DNA of 38,167 nucleotides, from positions 1 through 38,167 of the forward strand of contig JALCHN010000016.1 of NCBI GenBank assembly GCA_022644775.1, read 5' to 3'. Position numbers and translations under genes: made by a program. The DNA is from Eggerthellaceae bacterium. Its GTDB lineage: Bacteria; Actinomycetota; Coriobacteriia; Coriobacteriales; Eggerthellaceae. Of the stretch, positions 15,635-24,570 are shown one piece after another (the first letter of the stretch is position 1; each line of letters begins with the position of its first letter). The notes under the pieces were generated by a model. It was not told the origin of the DNA. It made no database searches and saw nothing but the letters and a program-made list of their open reading frames with translations.

Positions 15635-17395
15635 TTAGAGCCCTGCCTTTTCCAGCTTCTGGGCGATATCCGCTTCAAGGTCGCGAATTTCGGCAAGGAT
15701 TTCCTGGCTCGGTCGCAGGGGCGTGTATTCGTAGAAGTAACGGGTGAACGGAATCTCGTAGCCCACTACGCCTCCGTCTCTCAGCTCGAGCAGCTGCCCC
15801 TTCTTCTGCTTGCGCGGCTCGATCCAGGCGTCGGGCGCGTAGGGCAGTACCTCGCGGGCCATGTACTCGTTCACATCTTCTGTGAGCGGGATGTTTTCGG
15901 TGTCGTTCTTGTCTTTGTCGGCGATCAACTTGCCGCGGGCGGTCGTGAGCGGATTGCCTTCTTCGTCGAGCGTCGGGCGTCGCACGTCGACGGTGATGTA
16001 GCCGAACTCGTCTTTGTCGAACACCTTCGAAAGCTTCGGATCGGCGTCTTCGAAGGCCTGGTACATCCCTACGATCTGTTCGATTTGATCGTCGGTGAAT
16101 TCGTTGCGCTTGCTGCCCAGGCTTTTCCGCATCTTGCTGTAGATGCCGTTTGCGTTGATGAGCTGCACTTTGCCCTTGCGGCGCTCTTCCTTGGTGTTGT
16201 CGAGCACCCATATATAGGTAGCGATGCCCGTGTTGAAGAAGAAGTCGTTGGGCATGGCCACGATGGCGTCCACAAGGTCGTGCTGCAGCAGGTAGCGGCG
16301 CACTTCGCTTTCGCCCGATCCCGCCTGGCCGGTGAACAGGGGGCTGCCGTTCAGGAACACGGCAACGCGGCCGCCGCCTTGGTCGGCGGGGCGCATTTTG
16401 GCCACCATGTGCTGCACGAAGAGCAGCTGGCCGTCGGAAATGCGGGGCAGGCCCGCGCCGAAGCGGCCGGCGAAGCCCAGTTCGTCGTGCTCCTTGCGCA
16501 CGGCCGCCTGCGATTTCTTCCAGTCGACCCCGTAGGGCGGGTTCGAAATCTGGTAGCCGAAGGTTTCCCCGGGCATCTGGTCGTCGGCGAGCGTGTCGCC
16601 TAAGTGCACGTTGGCCACGTTGCCGCCCTTGAGGATGGTGTCGGACTTGCAGATCGCATACGACTGCGCGTTAATTTCCTGCGCATAGGTGACCACCGTC
16701 GCCTGCGGGTTGATTTGGGCAACGCGGTCGGCGAACACGGTGAGCGCGCCGCCGGTTCCCGCGCAGGGGTCGCAGACCTTCACGATACGGCTTGGCTGGG
16801 TGAGGTCGTCCATTTCGCCGGTGACGAGCAGCTCGGCGGCGAGGCGCAAGCCGTCGCGTGGGGAGAAGTGCTCGCCGGCCGTTTCGTTGGACACTTCGGA
16901 AAAGCGCCTGATCAGCTCTTCGTAGATATCGCCCATGTCGGCGTTGCTGATGGATGCGGGGCTCAGGTCGATACGCGGGTCGCAGAATCGTTCGACTACC
17001 AGGAAGAGCAGATCGTTGTCGGCAAGGTCTTTGATGCGGTCGAAGATCTTGAACTTGTCGAAGATGTCGGCGATTTCGGGGGAGAAGCAGGTGACGTATT
17101 TGGTGAGGTTCTCGCGAATGGCGTCGGGGTCATTCAGAAGGTCGTTCATCGTGAATTCGCTCGTGTTGTAGAAGTCGACGCCCGCCGCGCGCTTGAGCAT
17201 CGTGTCGCGCAGGGCGTCGGGAAGCTGCTTGGCGGCGGTGTCGAGCACGGCCTGTTTGGTGGGCTCCAGCACCACGTCGAGACGGCGCATTACGGTGAAG
17301 GGAAGGATGATGTCGCCGTATTCGTGCTGCTTGAAGCTCGATCGAAGAAGGTCGGCCGTTCCCCAAATAAAGCTCGAGATTTCCGAATGATTCAT
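15635..17395 (-). CDS. hsdM: Type I restriction-modification DNA methyltransferase subunit
   Basis: This 586-residue protein is the N6-adenine methyltransferase of the complex. It has an N-terminal helical HsdM_N domain (SSFIWGTADLLRSSFKQHEYGDIILPFTVMRRLD). The AdoMet motif I is VCDPCAGTGG (Asp209-Gly215), and the catalytic motif IV is NPPYG at residues 285-289, followed by VDWKK. The C-terminus carries the long helical arm that docks onto HsdS. It is somewhat longer than the E. coli K-12 subunit (529 aa). It is the first gene of the minus-strand operon and precedes hsdS by two bases. The ATG at 17395 has GAAAGGG upstream. With hsdR frameshifted, HsdM and HsdS could still work as a modification-only pair. 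Confidence 0.95.
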   Translation of the reverse strand: MNHSEISSFIWGTADLLRSSFKQHEYGDIILPFTVMRRLDVVLEPTKQAVLDTAAKQLPDALRDTMLKRAAGVDFYNTSEFTMNDLLNDPDAIRENLTKYVTCFSPEIADIFDKFKIFDRIKDLADNDLLFLVVERFCDPRIDLSPASISNADMGDIYEELIRRFSEVSNETAGEHFSPRDGLRLAAELLVTGEMDDLTQPSRIVKVCDPCAGTGGALTVFADRVAQINPQATVVTYAQEINAQSYAICKSDTILKGGNVANVHLGDTLADDQMPGETFGYQISNPPYGVDWKKSQAAVRKEHDELGFAGRFGAGLPRISDGQLLFVQHMVAKMRPADQGGGRVAVFLNGSPLFTGQAGSGESEVRRYLLQHDLVDAIVAMPNDFFFNTGIATYIWVLDNTKEERRKGKVQLINANGIYSKMRKSLGSKRNEFTDDQIEQIVGMYQAFEDADPKLSKVFDKDEFGYITVDVRRPTLDEEGNPLTTARGKLIADKDKNDTENIPLTEDVNEYMAREVLPYAPDAWIEPRKQKKGQLLELRDGGVVGYEIPFTRYFYEYTPLRPSQEILAEIRDLEADIAQKLEKAGL

Positions 17396-17434
17396 GCTCG
17401 CAAAGCCCTTTCAGCCATGTATACGACGGTGTCA

Positions 17435-17443
17435 ATCTTAGCA
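17435..17443 (-). promoter_or_regulatory. Possible extended -10 promoter of the hsdM operon
   Basis: On the minus strand TGCTAAGAT gives an extended -10 (TGnTAAGAT) about 40 bases before the hsdM start. No clear -35 is seen. It is the most promoter-like sequence between hsdM and the PAP2 gene. Confidence 0.35.
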
Positions 17444-17501
17444 GAGGGCCAGGAGGCGATTCGTAGCTGCGAGCTAATGCGGCCTGATGCGGGCGCGTCT
17501 T

Positions 17502-17518
17502 GCGGGGCTACTCCCCGC
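17502..17518 (-). terminator. Short hairpin holding the PAP2 stop codon
   Basis: GCGGGG and CCCCGC pair perfectly around a 5-nt loop that contains the TAG of the PAP2 gene. No U-tract follows on the minus strand. It is possibly a stability or weak termination element. Confidence 0.3.
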
Positions 17519-18257
17519 CGCTGCCAAGCGCTTCCGCTTCCGCCTGCGCGCCTTCCGTATCTGCATCGTCTTTCTCGGCGAGCAGCAGGGGAGCGATCGT
17601 GCGCGTGAACACGGCCAGCCAGGCGAGCGAGATGCAGAAGCCGGCGATCACGTCGCTCGCGTAGTGTACGCCCAGGTACACGCGGCTGAACCCGATGAGC
17701 GCGATCACCGCGGAAAAGCCCACGGCGCCGAACCAGCGCGTGAAGCGGTTGCGCCCGTAGTGCCACACCATCCACACCAACAGGCCGAAGAAGGCCATGG
17801 CCACCATCGAATGACCGCTGGGGAAGCTGTAGCCGGTTTCGGCCACCAAGCGGAAGCCGTCGGGGCGGGGCCGGGCCACGGCGAACTTGATCGCCTGGTT
17901 CAACACGATCACCAGCGCCAGGTTCACGGTGGCGCACAGGCCGGGCCGCCTGCCGGGCGCGAACGCCACGATGGCCAGCAGCAGCACCGCCAGCGACGTG
18001 ATCGACGCGATGTCGGAAATCGATTCCATAACGGGCGTAAGGGCGTCGTTGCGCAGGTAGGCCACGGCGAAGGTGTAAGCCAGGGTGTCGAGTTTCATGA
18101 TCTCGCCTTCGGCCACGTCTTCCAGCAGGGCCAAGAAGACGATCACCGCCACGGCGAAGATGATCCACCGCAGTTCCTTGCGGGCGATTTTCAAGAACCG
18201 GTGCCAGCCGCTGGCAATCTGGTCGCCAGCCTGCGGTGCGGGCGTCTGTGCGCTCAT
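17508..18257 (-). CDS. PAP2-family membrane phosphatase
   Basis: This 249-residue integral membrane protein carries the three phosphatase signatures of the PAP2 family: KFAVARPRP (K-x6-RP), PSGHS, and SRVYLGVHYASD (SR-x5-H-x3-D). About six membrane helices fit the family topology. Members dephosphorylate phosphatidate, phosphatidylglycerol phosphate or undecaprenyl pyrophosphate at the outer face of the membrane. The start is the ATG (MSAQTPAP) with GGAAGGGAA upstream; a longer version is Arg/Lys-rich and lacks a good site. The C-terminus is acidic (EKDDADTEGAQAEAEAL). It is divergent from the MFS gene at 18372. The exact lipid substrate cannot be named. Confidence 0.9.
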   Translation of the reverse strand: MSAQTPAPQAGDQIASGWHRFLKIARKELRWIIFAVAVIVFLALLEDVAEGEIMKLDTLAYTFAVAYLRNDALTPVMESISDIASITSLAVLLLAIVAFAPGRRPGLCATVNLALVIVLNQAIKFAVARPRPDGFRLVAETGYSFPSGHSMVAMAFFGLLVWMVWHYGRNRFTRWFGAVGFSAVIALIGFSRVYLGVHYASDVIAGFCISLAWLAVFTRTIAPLLLAEKDDADTEGAQAEAEALGSGGE

Positions 18258-18371
18258 GTCGTTTCCCTTCCTCTTTGCAACTTTGTCATCATGACACGTT
18301 TTTGCCTTCCGGCGCAGGTGCTGGGTAGAATAGGCGCCACCGAACACACGGCTGAAGGGGATATTCCGCAT

Positions 18372-19589
18372 ATGAATGACTGGTTGTGCATGCCGCAGCC
18401 GCGGCTGGGGGCCGCGGGCTTGCTCGTTCTGCTCGTGTTGGGGTCGCTTACCGCGCCTTTGTCGCTCGACATGTACACGCCGTCGATTCCCGGCATGGCG
18501 GCGTATTTCAACACCACCGACGACATCGTGAACCTCACGCTGGTGGGCTACTACCTCTTCATGGCCCTGGGGCTGTTGATTTTCGGGCCCCTGTCCGACA
18601 AGTTCGGCCGCCGCCCCGTGCTGCTCGCGGGGCTTGCGGTCTATGCGGCGGCGAGCCTGGCCTGCGCCCTTTCCGTGACCATTTGGATGCTCATCGTCGC
18701 CCGTTTGGCGCAGGCGTTGGGGTCGGGCGCGATGAACGCCGTGTGCACGGCAGTGGTGAAGGACGCCATCAAGCCCGCCTACCGCGAGCGCATGCTCGCG
18801 ATCGTGCAGATCATGTTCGTCATCGGCCCGGTGGGCGCCCCCATGGCGGGCGCGGCGATCCTGGCCTTTACCGACTGGCGCGGCGTGTTCGTGGTGCTCA
18901 CGGCCGTGGCCCTGGCGGAATTGGCCATGGCGCTCGCCTTCCGCGAAACCCTGCCCGCTGAAGATCGGCTCTCAGCGAGCATCCCCGCGACGCTCGGTCG
19001 CCTGGGGCATGTGGCGAAGAACCGCGCCTTCATGGCCTTCCTGCTCGTTTCGAGCGCGTGGGAGATCGGCTACATGGGCTACGTGTCGGTGGGCTCCTAC
19101 ATCTACATCGATTTCTTCGGGTTCAGTGCGTTCGGCTTCAGCCTCTTCTTTGCGGCGGCGGCGCTCATGGGCGCGGTGGGGCCGGCCGCCTGGCTGAAGA
19201 TCTCGAAGGGCGTGTCGCGGCGCAACTTCACCACGATCGCCCTGGTGTGTTCGACGGCGATCGGCGTGGCGGTGCTCGCGGTGGGCGCGGCGAACGCCTT
19301 CGTCTTCTGCGGCCTGTTTCTGGCTTTTGTCTTCTTCGAATCGGCCGTGCGCCCCTACGCGGTCAACGTCCTGCTCGCCCAGCAGGATTCCGACACCGGG
19401 TCGGCTTCGGCGCTCATCAACTGCGTGCGCGCTCTGGTCGGCGTGGTAGGCATGTTCCTCGTGGTGGTGCCCGTGTTCCCCAGCTACGTTGCCGCGACGG
19501 GCTGGATGATGGCGGGCGGTTTGGGCCTGGCGCTTGTCGCCTGGACCGTGATGCTGCGCTCGCCGGCGCCGCTGCGCGGGCTCGAGTAG
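18372..19589 (+). CDS. Bcr/CflA-type MFS efflux transporter
   Basis: This 405-residue membrane protein matches the drug-resistance MFS family with 12 helices, Bcr/CflA type. Marks are SLDMYTPSIPGMAAYF in helix 1 (family signature D-M-Y-x-P-x-x-P), GPLSDKFGRRPVLLAG in the loop 2-3 motif A, and RLAQALGSGAMNAVCTAVVKD in helix 4-5. It would export small hydrophobic drugs or amino-acid-like compounds by proton antiport. The ATG is 12 bases after AAGGGG, a longish spacing. It is divergent from PAP2 over a 114-bp gap. Substrate is inferred from family only. Confidence 0.85.
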   Translation: MNDWLCMPQPRLGAAGLLVLLVLGSLTAPLSLDMYTPSIPGMAAYFNTTDDIVNLTLVGYYLFMALGLLIFGPLSDKFGRRPVLLAGLAVYAAASLACALSVTIWMLIVARLAQALGSGAMNAVCTAVVKDAIKPAYRERMLAIVQIMFVIGPVGAPMAGAAILAFTDWRGVFVVLTAVALAELAMALAFRETLPAEDRLSASIPATLGRLGHVAKNRAFMAFLLVSSAWEIGYMGYVSVGSYIYIDFFGFSAFGFSLFFAAAALMGAVGPAAWLKISKGVSRRNFTTIALVCSTAIGVAVLAVGAANAFVFCGLFLAFVFFESAVRPYAVNVLLAQQDSDTGSASALINCVRALVGVVGMFLVVVPVFPSYVAATGWMMAGGLGLALVAWTVMLRSPAPLRGLE

Positions 19590-19640
19590 GGCGGGCGCCC
19601 GGCGGCGGAGCGTCAGCGGCCGGCAGGTCGGCGGCGCGAA

Positions 19641-19663
19641 GGTGGGCCGGCCGCGGCCCTACC
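19641..19663. terminator. Hairpin between convergent genes
   Basis: GGGCCG and CGGCCC flank a GCCG loop, with flanking GGT/ACC adding outer pairs. It sits between the convergent MFS and UDG-like genes and could end both transcripts. No T-run is present. Confidence 0.4.
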
Positions 19664-19665
19664 GC

Positions 19666-20250
19666 CTACTTAAGCGCGTCCGCCACGGCCTGCTGCAAAT
19701 CGGGCAGCGTCTCTTCCGCGAACCAGGGGTTCTTCTTCATCCAAATCTGGTTGCGCGGCGAGGGGTGCGCCAGGGGGAAGTAGCCGCGGGGCAGATAGCT
19801 TTTCCAGTCGTGCACGATGCCGGTGAGCGGCACCGACTGCTTCAGGCCCAGGTAGCGGTGGACGGCGTAGGTGCCCACCAGGATCGTGAGGTCGATGTCG
19901 GGCATCAGCTCGAGCAGGGCGGGGTGCCATTTTTCCGCGAAACCCGGCCGCGGCGGCAGGTCGCCCGATTTGCCCTTGCCGGGGAAGTAGAAGTCCATGG
20001 GCATGATCGCGATGCGGCTGGGGTCGTAGAAGGTGGCGCGGTCGATGCCCATCCAGTCGCGCAGCCGGTCGCCGCTCTTGTCGTCCCAGTAGCGGCGCTT
20101 CTCTTCGGCCACGCGGCCGGGCGCCTGGCCGATCACCAGGATGCGCGCGCTCGCGCTCGCGGCGTAGAGCGGGTCGATGCCGCGGGCGGTGTAGTCGGCG
20201 TTCTGCGGGTCGTTTTTGATGGCGTTGAAGATGTCGTCGAATGCGGGCAT
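19666..20250 (-). CDS. Uracil-DNA glycosylase-superfamily protein
   Basis: This 194-residue protein shows the UDG-superfamily pattern: an early VIGQAPGRVAEEKRRYWDD loop (motif A-like GQAPG, water-activating region), a central strand TILVGTYAVHRYL, and a late HPSPRNQIW motif B that would contact the DNA minor groove. These enzymes excise uracil or related bases. I chose the ATG 20250 because GGGAAGGA lies upstream; an in-frame ATG nine codons earlier overlaps that site. It is downstream of and on the same strand as the UvrA-like gene (212-bp gap), so a DNA-repair pairing is plausible. The active-site loop differs from the classic Ung GQDPY, so the substrate may not be plain uracil. Confidence 0.75.
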   Translation of the reverse strand: MPAFDDIFNAIKNDPQNADYTARGIDPLYAASASARILVIGQAPGRVAEEKRRYWDDKSGDRLRDWMGIDRATFYDPSRIAIMPMDFYFPGKGKSGDLPPRPGFAEKWHPALLELMPDIDLTILVGTYAVHRYLGLKQSVPLTGIVHDWKSYLPRGYFPLAHPSPRNQIWMKKNPWFAEETLPDLQQAVADALK

Positions 20251-20461
20251 GGGTTCGGTCCTTCCCTTTGGTTCCACCGCTCACTGTGCGCCGCGCGGGG
20301 CGGGATTTCCGTTGTTCTGGCAACGAACGGTGGGGAGGCGGGGCGCGAGCGGCGGGCTCGGGGCTGGCGGCCGCTCGCGGCGGGCGACCGTGTCGCAGCT
20401 CGCGGCGGCGCCTTCCTCATCGGGCCTTCCGCATCGCGCGTTCCGCCCGGTCCTTCCGCTT

Positions 20462-22960
20462 CTAGATGAACCGCCCCGTCACGCTTTCGGGGCAGGCGCT
20501 CACCTGGGCGGGCGTGCCGCAGGTCACGATGCGTCCGCCTTCCACGCCGCCGCCCGGGCCCATGTCGACCACGTAGTCGGCGTTGCGGATCACGTCGAGG
20601 TCGTGCTCGATCACGATCACGGTGGCGCCGGCGGTAACCAGGCGGTCGAAGACGGCGAGCAGGGTGCGCACGTCGAGCGGGTGCAGGCCGATGGTGGGCT
20701 CGTCGAACACGAAGACCGAATCGCCCTGGCTTTTGCCCATTTCGCTCGCCAGCTTCAGGCGCTGGGCCTCGCCGCCCGAAAGCCCCGGCGTTTCCTCGCC
20801 CAGAGTCAGGTAGCCCAGGCCCAGATCGTGCAGGACCGTCAGGCGTCGCTGCACGAGCTTCATGCCGCGCGTGGCGTCGAGCGCCTCGTCGACGCTCATA
20901 TTCATGAGGTCGGGAAGCGAAAGCGCACGCCCGTCTTTGCCGGTGCGCAGAATCGCATGGGCGTCGCGGCCGTAGCGCGACCCGCGGCAGTCGGGGCAGG
21001 TGATGTCCACGTCGGGCAGGAACTGCACGTCGAGGGAAATCTGCCCGGTGCCGTCGCAGGTGGGGCAGCGCAGGCTGCCGGTGTTGTAGGAGAAGTCGCC
21101 CGCCTTCAGGCCCCGCGCTTGGGCGCCTTCGGTGCGCGCGTAGGCCTTGCGCAGGGCGTCGTGCACGCCGGCGTAGGTGGCCACGGTCGAGCGGACGTTG
21201 ATGCCTATGGGCGTGGCGTCGATGAGCTTGACCGCTTCGATGCCGTCCGCAGCGATCGACTTCACGTGGGCGGGCGCGGGCGCGCTGCCCGAAAGCGAGG
21301 CCAGGGCCGGCACGAGGCTTTCCAGAACGAGCGTGGTCTTTCCCGAACCCGACACCCCGGTCACCACGGTCAGGCGCCCCTTCGGCAGCTCCACGTAGAG
21401 CGGGCGCACGGTGTGGATGGTGCCTGTTTCCAGGCAGATGCGGCCGAAGTCGAACAGGCGCAGCTCATCGGCGGTTTCGCGCACGCGGGTCGTCTTGCCG
21501 GCGAGGAAGGGGCCGATGCGCGAGTCGTCGTTGGCCTCGATATCTGCCACCGTGCCCTGGGCGACCACGGTGCCGCCGCGAGCGCCGGCTTCGGGCCCCA
21601 TTTCCACGATCCAGTCGGCGTGGCCGAGCACCTGGACGTCGTGGTCCACGAGCACCACCGAATTGCCGTCGGCCACCAGGTCGTCCATGACGCCGATGAG
21701 CCCGCGCAGGTTGAAGGGGTGCAGGCCGATCGACGGCTCGTCGAGCACGTAGAGGACGCCGGTGGTGCGGTTGCGCACGGCGCGCGCGAGCTGCACGCGC
21801 TGGCGCTCGCCGGTGGAAAGGGTGGCGCCCGGCCGGTCGAGCGACAGGTAGCCCAGGCCCAGGTCCATCAGGCGCCGCGAGGCGTCGAGGAAGGATTCGC
21901 AGATGCTTTGGGCCATGGGCCGCATGTCGGCGGGAAGCGACGCCGGCACGCCTTCCACCCAGGCGACCAGGTCGGAAAGCGTCATCGCGGTGGCCTGGTC
22001 GAGCCCGATGCCGCGCAGGCGGGGCGCGCGCGACGCCTGCGACAGGCGGGTGCCGTGGCAGTCGGGGCAGGTGCCTTCGGTGAGGAACTTCTCGACGCGC
22101 TTCATGCCGCGTTCGTCCTTTGCTTTGGCAAGCGCGTTCTTCACCGAATTCACGGCCGAATAGTAGGTGAAGTCGAGTTCCGATGACTGGCCGTTCTTGG
22201 GGTTCACGTAGTGCAGGTGGTGCTTTTCCATGGGGCCGTGGTAGACGATTTCCTTTTCCCGATCGGAAAGGTCGCGGAAGGGGACGTCGGTGCGCACGCC
22301 CAGGTCGCGGGCCATGTCGATCATAAGCGACCACATGAGGCTGCCCCAGGGGGCCACGGCGCCTTCGTCGATCGAAAGGCTGTCGTCGGGCACGAGCGTG
22401 GATTCGTCGACCGTGCGCACGATGCCCGTGCCGCCGCAGGTGGGGCAGGCGCCCGCGCTGTTGAAAGCGAGGTCCTCGGCGCCGGGGGCAAAGAAGCTCG
22501 TGCCGCATTCGGGGCAGACGAGCGGCTTGCCGGCGGCCACGAGCAGCGAGGGCGGGGCGTAGTGGCCGTTGGGGCAGCGGTGGCTCGCCAGGCGCGAGAA
22601 CATGAGGCGCAGGCTGTTCAGCAGCTCGCTCATGGTGCCGAAGGTGCTGCGGATGCCGGGCACGCCGGGGCGCTGGTGCAGAGCGAGGGCGGCGGGCACG
22701 TAGCGCACGTCGGTCACGTCGGCGCGTTCGGCCTGGGTTATGCGTCGGCGCGTGTAGGTGGAAAGCGATTCCAGATAGCGGCGCGAGCCTTCGGCGTAGA
22801 GGATGCCCAGGGCCAGCGACGACTTGCCCGACCCCGACACGCCGGCGATGCCCGTGATTCCGTTCAAGGGGACGTCGACGTCGATGTCCTTCAGGTTGTG
22901 CACGCGGGCGCCGCGCACTTCGATGGCGCGCGGGACGGTGGTGCGGTCGCGTTTGCTCAT
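20462..22960 (-). CDS. UvrA paralogue without UvrB-binding insertion (UvrA2-like ABC ATPase)
   Basis: This 832-residue protein has two ABC ATPase halves. The first Walker A is GVSGSGKSSLA (near residue 40-50), the second GVSGSGKTTL. Two LSxGExQR-type signatures are present (LSTGERQRVQLARA and LSGGEAQRLKLASEM). Zinc fingers are CPECG...CPTCGGTG near residue 150-180 and CPTCDGTG...CPDCRGSRY in the second half. Between CPNGH and CPECG only about 15 residues are present, where canonical UvrA (about 940 aa) has over 100 that include the UvrB-binding domain. This is the pattern of class II/UvrA2 and drug-resistance DrrC-like proteins. It may recognise bulky or intercalated lesions without UvrB. The start ATG follows AAAGGGG. 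Confidence 0.85.
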   Translation of the reverse strand: MSKRDRTTVPRAIEVRGARVHNLKDIDVDVPLNGITGIAGVSGSGKSSLALGILYAEGSRRYLESLSTYTRRRITQAERADVTDVRYVPAALALHQRPGVPGIRSTFGTMSELLNSLRLMFSRLASHRCPNGHYAPPSLLVAAGKPLVCPECGTSFFAPGAEDLAFNSAGACPTCGGTGIVRTVDESTLVPDDSLSIDEGAVAPWGSLMWSLMIDMARDLGVRTDVPFRDLSDREKEIVYHGPMEKHHLHYVNPKNGQSSELDFTYYSAVNSVKNALAKAKDERGMKRVEKFLTEGTCPDCHGTRLSQASRAPRLRGIGLDQATAMTLSDLVAWVEGVPASLPADMRPMAQSICESFLDASRRLMDLGLGYLSLDRPGATLSTGERQRVQLARAVRNRTTGVLYVLDEPSIGLHPFNLRGLIGVMDDLVADGNSVVLVDHDVQVLGHADWIVEMGPEAGARGGTVVAQGTVADIEANDDSRIGPFLAGKTTRVRETADELRLFDFGRICLETGTIHTVRPLYVELPKGRLTVVTGVSGSGKTTLVLESLVPALASLSGSAPAPAHVKSIAADGIEAVKLIDATPIGINVRSTVATYAGVHDALRKAYARTEGAQARGLKAGDFSYNTGSLRCPTCDGTGQISLDVQFLPDVDITCPDCRGSRYGRDAHAILRTGKDGRALSLPDLMNMSVDEALDATRGMKLVQRRLTVLHDLGLGYLTLGEETPGLSGGEAQRLKLASEMGKSQGDSVFVFDEPTIGLHPLDVRTLLAVFDRLVTAGATVIVIEHDLDVIRNADYVVDMGPGGGVEGGRIVTCGTPAQVSACPESVTGRFI

Positions 22961-23010
22961 GGGGCCCCTTTCGCGAATGGGCTGTTAATCCGATACGTTC
23001 CAGTGTAGGC

Positions 23011-23083
23011 GCATGACCGTGGAGTCGGGTGACGTTGCGTCATTTTGCGACAACATCACCCGACCCCCATGGTCACGTATACT
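23011..23083. promoter_or_regulatory. Long inverted repeat in the uvrA-like/cyuA divergent promoter
   Basis: GTCGGGTGACGTTG (23024-23037) and CAACATCACCCGAC (23051-23064) pair in 13 of 14 positions. Outside these, CATGACCGTGG and CCATGGTCACG continue the symmetry imperfectly. A TATACT -10-like box lies at 23078-23083, 40 bases before cyuA, with no good -35. It is a candidate regulator site shared by the two divergent genes. Confidence 0.55.
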
Positions 23084-23122
23084 GGTTCGCACCCTGTTCG
23101 CACGCGAAGAAAGCCGGAGCCT

Positions 23123-24424
23123 ATGATTTCCGTTGACGAGATGCTCGCCCTTCTCCATGCCGACGTGGTGCCGGCGGTCGGCTGCACCGAGCCCGCCTGC
23201 GTCGCGGTGGCCGCGGCCGATGCGGTTCGCACGGCCCGCAGCGACGGCGCCCGACCTGCGCCGATCGCCTCGATTCGCGTGCGTACGAGCCCCAACATCT
23301 ACAAGAACGGCATGTCGGTGGGAATTCCGGGCTACGCGGGCGTGGGACTCGACGCGGCCGCGGCCTTGGGCGCGCTCATCGCCGCGCCCGAAGCGGGGCT
23401 TGCGATTTTCGAAGGCGTGACGCCCGCGATCGCCGCGGCGGCCGAAGACCTGTGCGCCCGGGGCGCCGTCGAGGTGGCGATCGACGAGGGCGCGACGGGC
23501 GTCTACGCCTGCGTCGAGGTCGAAACGGGCGGTGCGACCGGGCGGTCGGTCGTGAGCGGGGGCCACACCAACGTGGTGGAGCGCTTCCGCAACGGGGAGC
23601 GCGTGTGGGAAGCTTCGGCGGAAGCGGCCGCGGCCGAAAACACGGTGCTCGATCGGCTGAGGGAAATGCGCATCGCCGACATCCTCCATCTGGTCGAAGC
23701 GGCGCCGGCGGCAAGCCTCGCCTTCGTGCTCGACGGGGTCGAGATGAACGAACGGGCCGCCCAAGCGGGTGCCACTGCGGACGTGGGCGTGGGCATTTCC
23801 CGCGTCTTGGAAGAAGACGACGCGGCGCAGGTGTTGGGCGAAGGACTTGCCCCGCGCATCGCCTGCAAGGTGGCCGCTGCGACCGAAGCGCGCCTGGGCG
23901 GCGGCATGCTGCCCTGCATGAGCAGTTCGGGCGCGGGCACCAAGGGGCTCGTCGTCACCATTCCCGTGGCCGAAGCGGCGCGCGCGGTGGGCGCGACGCC
24001 CGAGCGCACGGCGCAGGCGGTGGCCTTCGCCCACCTGGTCAACCGCTACATCAACCTGCATGTGGGCAAGCTCGCGGCGGTGTGCACCTGCGTGGCGGCT
24101 TCCGACACGGCGGCGGCCGCTGCGATGGCGTGGCTCTTCGGCGCCAACGAGGAAGGCGTGGGGCTTGCGATCCGTAACATGGTGGGTACGGTCACCGGCA
24201 TGGTGTGCGACGGCGGCAAGGTGGGCTGCGCCCTGAAGGTGTCGATGGCCTCTTCGGCCGCGGTGACGAGCGCCCTGCTTGCGGCCCGCGGGGTGGGCTT
24301 GCGCGCGAGCGACGGCGTCTGCGCCGAAACCCCCGAGCAGTCCATCCGCAACATGGCGCGCGTGGGCACCGTCGGCATGCGCGCGGCCGATGCCGAGATC
24401 CTCTCGATCATGATCGACAAGTAG
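23123..24424 (+). CDS. cyuA: L-cysteine desulfidase-like (CyuA/UPF0597) Fe-S enzyme
   Basis: This 433-residue protein matches the UPF0597/CdsB family of L-cysteine desulfidases, related to Fe-S serine dehydratase alpha subunits. It degrades cysteine to pyruvate, ammonia and sulfide. The N-terminal VVPAVGCTEPA holds Cys21; further conserved cysteines are Cys265 in MLPCMSSSGAGTKG, and Cys362 and Cys369 in VCDGGKVGCALK. These are plausible ligands of the oxygen-labile [4Fe-4S] cluster. The Gly-rich GAGTKG loop is also kept. I chose the ATG at 23123 because CGGAG lies just upstream and the CTEPA motif is then 20 residues in, as in relatives. It is monocistronic; the next gene follows after 146 bases. 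An L-serine or other beta-substituted amino acid substrate is possible. Confidence 0.85.
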   Translation: MISVDEMLALLHADVVPAVGCTEPACVAVAAADAVRTARSDGARPAPIASIRVRTSPNIYKNGMSVGIPGYAGVGLDAAAALGALIAAPEAGLAIFEGVTPAIAAAAEDLCARGAVEVAIDEGATGVYACVEVETGGATGRSVVSGGHTNVVERFRNGERVWEASAEAAAAENTVLDRLREMRIADILHLVEAAPAASLAFVLDGVEMNERAAQAGATADVGVGISRVLEEDDAAQVLGEGLAPRIACKVAAATEARLGGGMLPCMSSSGAGTKGLVVTIPVAEAARAVGATPERTAQAVAFAHLVNRYINLHVGKLAAVCTCVAASDTAAAAAMAWLFGANEEGVGLAIRNMVGTVTGMVCDGGKVGCALKVSMASSAAVTSALLAARGVGLRASDGVCAETPEQSIRNMARVGTVGMRAADAEILSIMIDK

Positions 24425-24498
24425 CTGACAACGGCGGCGCGTGATGTCAGGCATTATGAACCTCGCGTGAAGCCGCGGGCGCAGGTGGGACGCAGGGG

Positions 24499-24526
24499 TT
24501 CACAGGGCACTATCGTGTGCTAAAGT
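24499..24526 (+). promoter_or_regulatory. Possible promoter of the pseudo-LeuA/fusion operon
   Basis: TTCACA (24499-24504) and TAAAGT (24521-24526) are 16 bp apart, and the -10 is preceded by TGC (extended). A further TATAAA lies at 24536-24541. The gene starts at 24571. Confidence 0.4.
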
Positions 24527-24570
24527 GACCACACATATAAATTAGTCGGAACCGTACAGGAGTGTGGGCA

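Noticed and set aside
20216-22186. Plus-strand open frame over the UvrA-like gene
   Set aside because: Low-complexity His/Gly/Val/Ala composition; the minus strand is a clear ABC ATPase.
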